Shown: one piece after another, positions 57,501 through 64,000 of the stretch | How the letters are laid out: the number at the start of each line of letters is the position of its first letter | How positions within the stretch are numbered: the stretch's first letter is position 1 | Source: Isochrysis galbana | Taxonomy: Eukaryota; Haptophyta; Isochrysidales; Isochrysidaceae | Assembly: GCA_018136815.1 (NCBI GenBank) | Contig: CM030938.1 | Span: forward strand, 3,139,289-3,203,288 | Length of the DNA stretch: 64,000 bases | Reading direction: 5' to 3' | Made by a program: the position numbers and the translations under genes | Notes under the pieces: model-generated | Seen by the model: the letters and a program-made list of their open reading frames with translations, nothing else | What the model was told of the DNA's origin: nothing | Database searches by the model: none

Positions 57501-60500
57501 CACCGACAAGAGAGGCCTGGGCTACACTAGTCCCAAGCTATCACCCTGTACCGCTACCAACGAGGACGACCCCTCTAGGCCCTCTGCCACGATAGCGGCA
57601 GTCGGAATACCCGAAGAGACGACGACCAGTTTGACGACGAATTCACCCGAGCAACGACGCTGGCGACCAACCCCGTCCCTGTCCGACACCATTGCACACG
57701 TGACCGCGCACCGGCCGGAGAGCGTCGTGGATACCCTACCATCTGCCTACCCAAGGCATTGTCTATATGTTCGAGATCTAATGGTCTGCCGCTCCGGCGA
57801 GGCTGCCGGCAAAGAAGGAGTAATCTTAGCCGACTCCGCCCTCACGGTCAACAGCACACTCGCTGACACCGGAGCTGGCCCGTCGGTCGTGACCACTTCC
57901 CTCTTGTCCAGCCTACCCAACGACGCATGCGTCGAGCGGCTGCCGCAAGCCGTAGTGACACCGCTTCACGGTCCGGACGGCCTACCTCTTATCACGCGAG
58001 GCAAGGCTCGAATCGTTTTCTCCGTCGGTGGATTTCTCTTTCGTCATACGTTCATGGTGATTGAAGGCAACCCGATGCTGCTGCTCGGGAACGACTTCTT
58101 AGCTACGCACGCCGCTTCGATTCAGCTCGCCTCCGACAGCGCGGACGGCTCTATCACCCTCGGTGCCCCATCCACGGTGGCTCCTCTTGAGGTTAATGGC
58201 AGTCCAAGCCCCGACGCTCCGCCGATCTTTCGCGTCTCGACGTCACCGATAGCGGTGGTCCCTGTCAGCATGACTTGTGCACAGGTCTGTCCGACCTCCG
58301 CGAACCCAATCACGACGGACTTCTTCCGAGGGCCGCAGGCCACCAAAAACGACAACCAGCTAGTCTCCGAGCCTCTCTTCAACACGGCCGATGAGTTTGC
58401 CGCCAAAGCGCCGGCGTCTTGTGGCTCCGAGTACCTCCTATACACCCACGAACCTATCACGATCCCGGCCTATCATCGGGCGACGTTTCACGTCCGAATT
58501 CCGCTAGCTCTTCGAGAACACGAAGACTGCGCCATGCTCGTGGACCGACTCCCTACACGCGAGACTATTGACAGCTCTCCTCTCGTCATCCCTCAAGTAG
58601 AGAGGCCGAACTCCGACCACACCATCGCGATCACGGTGGTCAACACTGACGCCAAACCACTACACCTTCCGTCGTTCCACCCTGTAGCTTCGCTACAGGT
58701 TCGATTCAAGATTCACGCCGGAACTTATCACCGCGTCGGTGACGTTAACTCGCCGGATGTGATTGAGTCGCTCAACGAGGACCAACGTAAGCTCCTTGAG
58801 GCAGCCAAGATCGACCCCGAGGGCCGTCTCTCGATGCCCCAACGTGAAGAAGTTCGTCGTCTACTAGCCCGACGTATCGCTGCTTTCGCAATTGACCCGA
58901 CCAACCCGAATCACACTCACGTGATGGAGGTAGAGCTACCGCTCAACCCCGGAGCCGAAGCTCACCGTCACGCACCGTCTAGAGTTGGACGAGAGGGTGA
59001 GAAGGTCATAGAGGACGAAGTTTGCAAGATGGAGTCCGCGGGCATCATTAGGAAATCAAATTCGTCGTGGGCCTCTCGAGTCGTGTTAGTCACTAAGAAG
59101 GATGGCTCCGTACGTTTCTGCGTAGATTATCGCGACGTCAACTCCAAGCTTCGTCTAGAGGACAGCCCTCTTCCCCTCACGGTAGAAGCCATCGACCGAT
59201 TGTCGTCCGGCCAAGGCAACCTTGATTCTCTATTCCTTTGCACCCTGGACCTGGCATCTGGTTTCTGGGGTATACCGATCAAAGAGTCCGATAAACATAT
59301 CACCGCGTTCACTACTCATCGCGGCAAGTACGAGTTCAATTACTTGCCTTTTGGTGTTCAATCCGGTCCCTCGTATATGTGCCGCCTCATGGACGCCGTT
59401 CTCGGTGGGCTGGCATGGGAGATTTGTATGCCATACTTGGATGATGTCGGCGCCTGGTCGACAGGCGTAGGTGACTCGCTGCAGGCCAGGGAAGAGTCGT
59501 CATTCCAACAAATGTTACACCGTCTTGATCTTGTCTTGGAACGTCTCATCTGGGCGGGCCTCACCTGCAAGATGTCGAAATGCGTTTTCTTTGCCACCTC
59601 GGCTGAATATCTCGGCCACGTTGTTTCGCGTGAAGGTCTTCGGATGGATCCCAAGAAAGTGGAAGCCGTCTCGAAAATCGACCCTACCCGAATCAACTCT
59701 ATCGAAGCCGTCCGTTCTTTCCTTGGACTATGCTCGTACTACCGCCGATTTATACGTCGTTTTGCGATCCGTGCAGCGCCTTTAACCGCTCTCACGCGGA
59801 AAGGGTGCGATGTCCCGGTCGAGTCGCAAACAGAAGCCTGTCGCCAGGCTATCGAAGATCTCAAGCAAGCTATCTGTGAAGAACCCGTACTCGCACCTCC
59901 TCGAGACGACCGTCCTTTCCTCGTTAAGACCGACGGGGCTAGCAAGCTCGGCATCGCCGGCGTCCTCGCACAGAAGGACGACGAAGGGAGAGAGCGCGTC
60001 GTTGCATACTACGGTCGTAGTTTGAGTCCGGCCGAGCGCCATTGGACAGTCACTGAAATCGAACTTCTAGCAGCGCTAGAATCGATCCGAAATTGGAGGC
60101 CTTATCTCTGGGGTCGCCACTTCACCCTCGTCGTAGACCATTCAGCTTTGCGCTGGCTTCACACGATGAAAGATCAAGTCACCGGTGGTCCAGCCTCGCG
60201 CCTCATGCGATGGGTCCTAAAGCTAGCCGAATATCGATTCGACGTCGTGCACAAACCTGGAGTCACTCACTGGGACGCCGACGGCTTATCCCGCTTAGTT
60301 GCTCTCGAGCCCGATCACGATCCTCTCCATGTCGAGGAGAGTGATGCCCATTCTTTCGATTCTTCTGAGATTCACGACATAGTTGCCGCCGCGGTCACTT
60401 CATCCACCCTCACCGCTCGCCGCCAACAAGCAAACGATAGGCTCGCTCGTCAAGCATCGGAATCTTCGGAGTCGATTACCTCCTCGTATCTCGATGTGGG

Positions 60501-62172
60501 CGTGCCTCATGCCGACGAATTGCGTCAAGCGCTCTCTACCGACGAGTTCGCTAGCTCGATCCTTTCTGAACTCGCGTCGACCCTTCCGAAAGCTCACGGT
60601 TCGATCACCGCCTATCTGGTCTCTGACCTTGGCTCGTCGTCGAAGAAGAGATCCCGATTCCTCCTTCGTGATGGCCTACTCTACTACCGTTCGTCAGAAG
60701 CGGAAGAGGCTCCTCTTCGTTTATACATTCCGGAGTCCCTTCGTGACACATACCTCCGCGCCTACCATGACCACCTTGGTCACCCCGGTGCGACACGGAT
60801 GTCTACCCTACTTCGTACTCGAGTGTACTGGCCTGGCTTGTCCGCCTCTGTATCGGAATACGTTCGAGAGTGCCATGAATGCACTCTTGGCAAACCGTTA
60901 CCGCGACCGCTCGCCCATCCATCCGGTCTTTCTATCGGATCCTATCCTTTCGACGTCGTCTATTGCGATATTCTTTCGATGGCTCCCACTCACGATTTCG
61001 TAGCCGGCCGCTCCGGTTTTGATAAGCTAATTGTTTTCGTCGATTCTCTCTCTCGTTGGATTGAAGCTGAGCCTTGCAACGGTAACCCCTCTTCCGCGAA
61101 ATGTCTAGACGTCTTCATGCGTCTCATTGTCTCTCGTTATGGAGTCCCTCGCCAACTTCGAACCGACGCCGGCTCGAATCTTTGCTCTCGATTAGTTGAC
61201 CTAATTCTCAAAGCGACCGGAACGGACTTGAGCACTACTGAAGCTTATCGCCACGAAGGCGTAGGGCTAGTGGAAAAAGCTCAACAAACTCTCCTCACGA
61301 TGACTCGAGTCTCCAATGAAGGCGGCGCCCATTGGGTCGACCACCTTCCGTTTCTTCTCATGTCTATGCGAGCGACCGCCGGTCGCGTGGTACCCAAGTC
61401 ACCCGCGGCTATCTTGTTTGGTCGGGAGCTTCGTCTTCCTGCTCAACTTGCTGACCCTGCTCCTGTCCTGGAGTTGCTTCCAACTAGGCCTCCGTCCGAT
61501 GCCGTCACTTACGCTACCGAGCTCAATAAGAAGCTTCTCGAGTCGTGGCGTTCCGCCCTCGAAAGTACTCAAGAAGCCCAACGCGAATCGATGCGTTCCG
61601 CCTCTCAAAAGTCTAAACTCGGTGTCACCTTCAAACCGGGAGACAGAGTTTGTCGTCGAATCCCTGGCCACGCCAACAAACTTCAGTATCTCTACTCCGG
61701 TCCCTACCGAGTAGAAGAAGCAATCTCGGCCACTCGCTACCGTCTACGCGACCTCGAAAATCGTCAAGTCAAGGACGAAGTTCACATCTCCAACCTCCGT
61801 CCGTACTTCACCGTCACCGATTCGTCTCCGCTCACCGACGATGAGTACTTGGTTGAAGAGTTGCTCGATCGCAAAGGCGATGGGGTTTCATTCAAGTATC
61901 TCGTCAAGTGGCGCGGCTATCCTCGTTCTGAAGCTACTTGGGAGTCTCGAATTGAGTTGCTTCGGCGTTGTGCTGATCTAGTTGAGTCGTACGACACCAT
62001 TGTCGACAGCCGTCCGGTTCAACCTCCAGCTAACTCCAATTTAGACTCCTCTTCCTCTTCAAGCCCAAGTTCAAGTTCCCAGTCTAATCAAGTTCCACGT
62101 CGAATTCAAGAGTCCAGTCGTAATCCTCCTGATCTGCCTTCAAGTCGTACGCGTTCTCGTTCACAATCGTAG
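54520..62172 (+). CDS. pol: pol polyprotein with methyltransferase-like domain, protease, RT, RNase H, integrase, chromodomain (copy D, intact)
   Basis: 2,550 residues from the first ATG; the frame is open 190 codons further up, to the UAG at 53947. Residues 1-570 are Ser/Pro-rich with Ser-Glu repeats. Residues 578-777 are a C5-cytosine methyltransferase-like domain: VLVVGETSGVVSSMFLLAGA (motif I-like), HPPCTYLS with C640, VENP at 681-684, RSRT at 753-756. Retropepsin: D1116 in DTGAG and LLLGNDFL. Reverse transcriptase: VLVTKKDGSVRFCVDYRD to Y1639-L-D-D1642. RNase H: D1805 in TDGAS, DHSALRWL. Integrase: HDHLGHPG/CHEC zinc part about 2082-2130, then D2150, D2216, E2252 (DD35E). Chromodomain about 2441-2492 (YLVKWRGYPRSEATWE). 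Order RT-RH-IN and the chromodomain place it in Ty3/gypsy chromoviruses. A methyltransferase ahead of the protease is not part of the standard layout. Confidence 0.93.
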   Translation: MEAQFSGTSPLSFESESKPVLSKPRSEPSESESESEFTTSPSPTTRSAAGLTELQPPTEPPTTTPSAGVFTFGPPRPESESFGISGHVQNPNHNRAPFHEPPRIESKHKLTPKPSTTATVSLSEPPFRVSPQPACHSSRLHAAEPIPSVSVPSPSPIAQDSASRARVIKPVTESEFTAAPSQPVLATMPLSSSQASASSSSTVATPGGFTFGPAPSVPISKVSPVIGVQHARNDESESEYKLTSPRSPRSTTGVPTPPHQPRAMEELAQPSPSPSQVAESSEFESESTVISAVHPPASPSQVLRRMLRIAEPLRPLPTPAAAAEPPPWPQPSPQPASTTATSLLSPAPTPPTTECNDVDPWPVSSSDVTMESDHNSSARRGTAASQTELLRPLSQPNRVPEPCPSCLSPVVSRPRRPSPPSDTPLLRVSSSIPSSEPVSTSSISESSSIRPTSLRPPVAASEHCLPLDTTATTIMRVAAINASAIQSFDPSQNNSDVGTRDDTPSPALHALASLRARASGSAVVLPRHLTEAAQELRRPRDGTLASPAAALPKHFDELCAELTEMNQRVQDGLTSGCHAPRVLVVGETSGVVSSMFLLAGADVATCDLYPSEIDYVPHFQGDALHVQNLGWDLVIAHPPCTYLSAVSSQWLSQEPGRRAALESAAHVFKSMASATAPFVAVENPRMHAEARRLVGGLTPTQFVQPWEHGTGHQKATGLYLTKGLPPLQPTCVVDGRESAMANLSPSPPRGALRSRTYVGVAGAMATHWMPVLLRHLSQQGDQPSTNKLSALELLACARRSLSDQPSLSSTEATAYEPWSALHRYERGRESSEVSSDPVVSRPATPESDDHEDQKETHDNHDNDTPFYASESTLHDPFSPWTAPPPARASSPRPTTPTTLRKRRQQWQSFGVNGDQKWSNVTLETADEIRAQALAGRGADEESDLTAAVRAPIEFVEAKGIRAEELASLVRRPKTEAQARLEKDWEKMSDHPRHPTDKRGLGYTSPKLSPCTATNEDDPSRPSATIAAVGIPEETTTSLTTNSPEQRRWRPTPSLSDTIAHVTAHRPESVVDTLPSAYPRHCLYVRDLMVCRSGEAAGKEGVILADSALTVNSTLADTGAGPSVVTTSLLSSLPNDACVERLPQAVVTPLHGPDGLPLITRGKARIVFSVGGFLFRHTFMVIEGNPMLLLGNDFLATHAASIQLASDSADGSITLGAPSTVAPLEVNGSPSPDAPPIFRVSTSPIAVVPVSMTCAQVCPTSANPITTDFFRGPQATKNDNQLVSEPLFNTADEFAAKAPASCGSEYLLYTHEPITIPAYHRATFHVRIPLALREHEDCAMLVDRLPTRETIDSSPLVIPQVERPNSDHTIAITVVNTDAKPLHLPSFHPVASLQVRFKIHAGTYHRVGDVNSPDVIESLNEDQRKLLEAAKIDPEGRLSMPQREEVRRLLARRIAAFAIDPTNPNHTHVMEVELPLNPGAEAHRHAPSRVGREGEKVIEDEVCKMESAGIIRKSNSSWASRVVLVTKKDGSVRFCVDYRDVNSKLRLEDSPLPLTVEAIDRLSSGQGNLDSLFLCTLDLASGFWGIPIKESDKHITAFTTHRGKYEFNYLPFGVQSGPSYMCRLMDAVLGGLAWEICMPYLDDVGAWSTGVGDSLQAREESSFQQMLHRLDLVLERLIWAGLTCKMSKCVFFATSAEYLGHVVSREGLRMDPKKVEAVSKIDPTRINSIEAVRSFLGLCSYYRRFIRRFAIRAAPLTALTRKGCDVPVESQTEACRQAIEDLKQAICEEPVLAPPRDDRPFLVKTDGASKLGIAGVLAQKDDEGRERVVAYYGRSLSPAERHWTVTEIELLAALESIRNWRPYLWGRHFTLVVDHSALRWLHTMKDQVTGGPASRLMRWVLKLAEYRFDVVHKPGVTHWDADGLSRLVALEPDHDPLHVEESDAHSFDSSEIHDIVAAAVTSSTLTARRQQANDRLARQASESSESITSSYLDVGVPHADELRQALSTDEFASSILSELASTLPKAHGSITAYLVSDLGSSSKKRSRFLLRDGLLYYRSSEAEEAPLRLYIPESLRDTYLRAYHDHLGHPGATRMSTLLRTRVYWPGLSASVSEYVRECHECTLGKPLPRPLAHPSGLSIGSYPFDVVYCDILSMAPTHDFVAGRSGFDKLIVFVDSLSRWIEAEPCNGNPSSAKCLDVFMRLIVSRYGVPRQLRTDAGSNLCSRLVDLILKATGTDLSTTEAYRHEGVGLVEKAQQTLLTMTRVSNEGGAHWVDHLPFLLMSMRATAGRVVPKSPAAILFGRELRLPAQLADPAPVLELLPTRPPSDAVTYATELNKKLLESWRSALESTQEAQRESMRSASQKSKLGVTFKPGDRVCRRIPGHANKLQYLYSGPYRVEEAISATRYRLRDLENRQVKDEVHISNLRPYFTVTDSSPLTDDEYLVEELLDRKGDGVSFKYLVKWRGYPRSEATWESRIELLRRCADLVESYDTIVDSRPVQPPANSNLDSSSSSSPSSSSQSNQVPRRIQESSRNPPDLPSSRTRSRSQS
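56251..56850 (+). other. C5-cytosine methyltransferase-like domain within pol
   Basis: About 200 residues (578-777 of pol). Seen: a Rossmann-type glycine-poor loop VVGETSGVVS, an acidic strand end CDLYP, catalytic-type P-P-C (C640), E682-N-P, QPWEHGTGHQKAT, and LRSRTYVGVAGAMA. These match, in order, motifs I, IV, VI and VIII of C5 methyltransferases. There is no room for a large target-recognition domain. From memory, the closest relatives are the compact methylase-like proteins of bacteriophages rather than eukaryotic DNMT1/DNMT3. Activity is not shown. Confidence 0.8.
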
Positions 62173-62429
62173 CGCTAAGTCGACCGGAAGTGGATGATTA
62201 GCGTCGCGTCAGCGCCTGACCCAGCGCAACTGCCCGAGCAAAACTCCTGTAAAAGGGAGAACGTGGTAGGACGTGACGTACGAAATCGGGGGCCGCCGCG
62301 CTAAGCTGCCGATTTTGTGCTCGCTTTGGATCCATGGGTTAATCCTCCTCCTCTAGGTCTCTCGTCTCGTATGGTTAAATGAACTCTCTTGGCTCGACAT
62401 CGGGAGACGTCTCGATTTAAGTCGGGGGG
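62173..62429 (+). other. 3' untranslated part of the interior and polypurine-like tract
   Basis: Between the pol stop and the 3' LTR. It ends GATTTAAGTCGGGGGG just before TGTTG, a short G-rich tract that probably primes plus-strand DNA. The same sequence precedes the LTRs at 31372 and, with deletions, 49701. Confidence 0.6.
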
Positions 62430-63805
62430 TGTTGTATTCCTGCCCATCTGAAGGTTGTAGGCATGAATATTCGTGTAAGGTACGCGCTCACAATTACAAT
62501 TGAACAGTTCCCCGTGTTGCCACTGACGCACAAGACACACAGATTCGGATTCCCCATGGTCTCAAGTCCAGGTTTGCAGATTTTGGTCTCGAAATTTGCG
62601 ATTCGAATTTTGTTTTTGCTGTTACTATAATTGTTTGCTCGTTTAAGGTAATAAACCGGCATGACTTCGACTTCTCATTCTGCAGTCGCTCTGCGAGACT
62701 CTCTCTCTCTCTCTCTCCGTCCGCCTCTCCTCGGCCGACGGCAGGAAGATTCGTCCAAAACATTCTCCGGTCCCAAGATATCTCGTGGGGGGTCTCTCCG
62801 CGCTCCGCGAGGGAAAGGACGCGATCTCGCTCCGAGATCGGCCTCGCGCCCTCCCACGCTGCCCCGCCGTGCCCTCGGTCCCTCGCCCCCCCCCGCGGCA
62901 GGTTCTTTCCCTCGGCGTGCCATCCGTCGCCTTCGGCCGTTATATCATTCCCCCCCAGCGCGAGGTTCTTCTCCTCCGCGCGCGGTTCGTTTCCTCCGGC
63001 CGTCGTTGTTCCCCCCCTCGCTTCGATTCCTCTCGCGGTTCCTTCGATGATTGCCTCCATCTCGTCCGTTCTTCTTCGCGATCCTCGCGGAGGGGGCACC
63101 GACGTTTAATGTTAGTTTCGTCGCGGTTTCGATGAAAGAAAGGAAGAACGAATGGCACGCGCCTCGCGCCTCGCGTCTTGTTTCGTCGCCCCTTGCTCGT
63201 CGCTTGTCTAGAAGGTCTCTCCGCACATCGCCTTCTCCCCCCGCGCGAGTTTGGATCTCTCCTCGACCCTCCGCGTTGGCTTCAGCGGACGAGTTCCACT
63301 TTAACGATAGTTCGAACCCTTCGGTGGCGTAGTTATGCGCTCTCTTTCCGTATATCTTCGCGCATGACGAGCGATCGCGACTTCAGCCTTCGCCGCGCGG
63401 GGAGGGGTTTGTTTATCGTATGATTCCGGAGTGTTTACGTTAGTTTTCTGAGCCCAAGGACTTTGGTTTTTGGTTTCTTGTGAGTGATTTTTGTAGCAAC
63501 TTCGTCGAGTCCCACCGTGTTCCCAAGCGAGTCCCCCCGAGTTCCCGAGTCTATACCCCGAGTCAACGAGTCAATACAAGCCAAGCACGCGCCTGAGCCA
63601 CCCCCAGTCGCCTGCCACCACCTCCCACAAGCCTCCTTCCACACTTCCACGCCCTCCGTGCGTCGTGCGTCGTGCGTCGATCACCATGCCCGTAGTCACC
63701 CCCGAGGAAAGCTCCATGAGCTCCCCGCAAGAACCGCACTCCGCGCTAGCTGCCGGCGCGCCCTCGCAGGCCATCACCAAGAGTGAGATGAGCCTTGCTC
63801 TGACA
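62430..63805 (+). repeat. 3' LTR of the array (1376 bp)
   Basis: TG...CA ends. Matches the outer 5' LTR at 37240 along its length except for one C in a homopolymer, so the insertion is recent. Confidence 0.93.
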
Positions 63806-63810
63806 GTCTC
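63806..63810. repeat. 5-bp target site duplication, right (GTCTC)
   Basis: Equal to 37235-37239. Confidence 0.85.
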
Positions 63811-64000
63811 CCCGCGTGTGTTCTAATTGTGGACAGTGATGGGACGTCAGGTATCGGGTCATCAGGTTTTTCCGTTTCCGTTTCTCCAACCTGATTGATA
63901 CCTGATACCTGATATCAGATATCAGACTTGAACTTGATATCAGCCAGCTTGATATAACTTAGTATAATGTTAGTATGATGTGTTGATATAAGTTATAAGT
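63811..64000. repeat. A/T-rich flank with inverted CAGGTATC motifs
   Basis: CAGGTATC and ATCAGG (63848-63867) face CCTGATTGATACCTG (63890-63904), and GATACCTGATATCAGATATCAG follows, so several short motifs recur in both orientations. No coding frame. It may be the end of the DNA element whose hAT fragment lies before the LTR array, but the link is only positional. Confidence 0.45.

Larger units (their letters stand above)
37240..63805 (+). mobile_element. Ty3/gypsy chromovirus array, LTR-interior C-LTR-interior D-LTR
   Basis: Three LTRs (37240-38616, 49701-51294, 62430-63805) enclose two interiors that are the same apart from small indels: C is 11,084 bp and D 11,135 bp. The outer LTRs are 1377 and 1376 bp, differing as far as I can see only by one C in a homopolymer (10 against 9), and the outer flanks share GTCTC. 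So the outer boundaries are one young insertion. The middle LTR contains a 100-N gap. Gag is whole in C, pol is whole in D. Confidence 0.92.

Overview
The window is nuclear DNA of a GC-rich eukaryote, most likely a single-celled alga. Genes carry GT-AG introns, two proteins start with signal-peptide-like leaders that would suit a plastid of secondary origin, and repeats fill most of the right half. The species cannot be named from sequence alone; a haptophyte-like alga is my inference. Three 100-N runs (4056-4155, 23193-23292, 50756-50855) mark assembly joins.

Left part (1-23192). A reverse-strand LTR plus the first 186 bases of a retrotransposon interior lies at 1-1576. Host genes follow: a secreted or plastid-targeted PDZ-like protein (2302-2919); an unknown protein cut by a gap (3624-4290); an 11-exon molybdenum hydroxylase of the xanthine dehydrogenase/aldehyde oxidase family with an N-terminal membrane anchor (4651-11568); a long coiled-coil protein (13189-16341); a two-exon histidine phosphatase (17346-18320); and a VMP1-type ER membrane protein with an EF-hand (20305-22010). 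Between them lie diverged repeats and a 743-bp non-autonomous DNA transposon with perfect 14-bp inverted termini and an 8-bp target duplication (19110-19852).

Right part (23293-64000). Most of it is one Ty3/gypsy chromovirus family. Copy B (23293-32761) has most of pol and a 3' LTR. After it come a four-exon 6-phosphogluconolactonase gene on the minus strand (33863-35218), a LINE-ORF1-like reading frame (35637-36551) and a hAT transposase fragment (36978-37204). A 26.6-kb LTR-interior-LTR-interior-LTR array (37240-63805) follows, bounded by the 5-bp duplication GTCTC. Between them its two interiors hold one uninterrupted gag (38497-41268) and one uninterrupted 2,550-residue pol (54520-62172).

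The most notable element feature is that pol carries, ahead of the protease, a compact C5-cytosine DNA methyltransferase-like domain (about 56251-56850) with PPC, ENP and RSRT motifs. Polyprotein order is Ser-rich region, methyltransferase-like domain, retropepsin (DTGAG), reverse transcriptase (YLDD), RNase H, integrase (HHCC and DD35E), chromodomain. In the second interior gag and pol share a frame and are separated by one UAG. Gag begins inside the LTR and I see no ordinary tRNA primer site.

Two assembly points affect any use of the window. The partial copy at 1-1576 and copy B have equal-length, apparently identical LTRs and matching 5-bp flanks (CGCTC), so they look like two ends of one insertion with segment 1-23192 placed in the wrong orientation. 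The C/D array contains a gap in its middle LTR, a repeated 137-138 bp overlap, and dense single-base deletions on both sides, so the tandem arrangement may be an assembly product.
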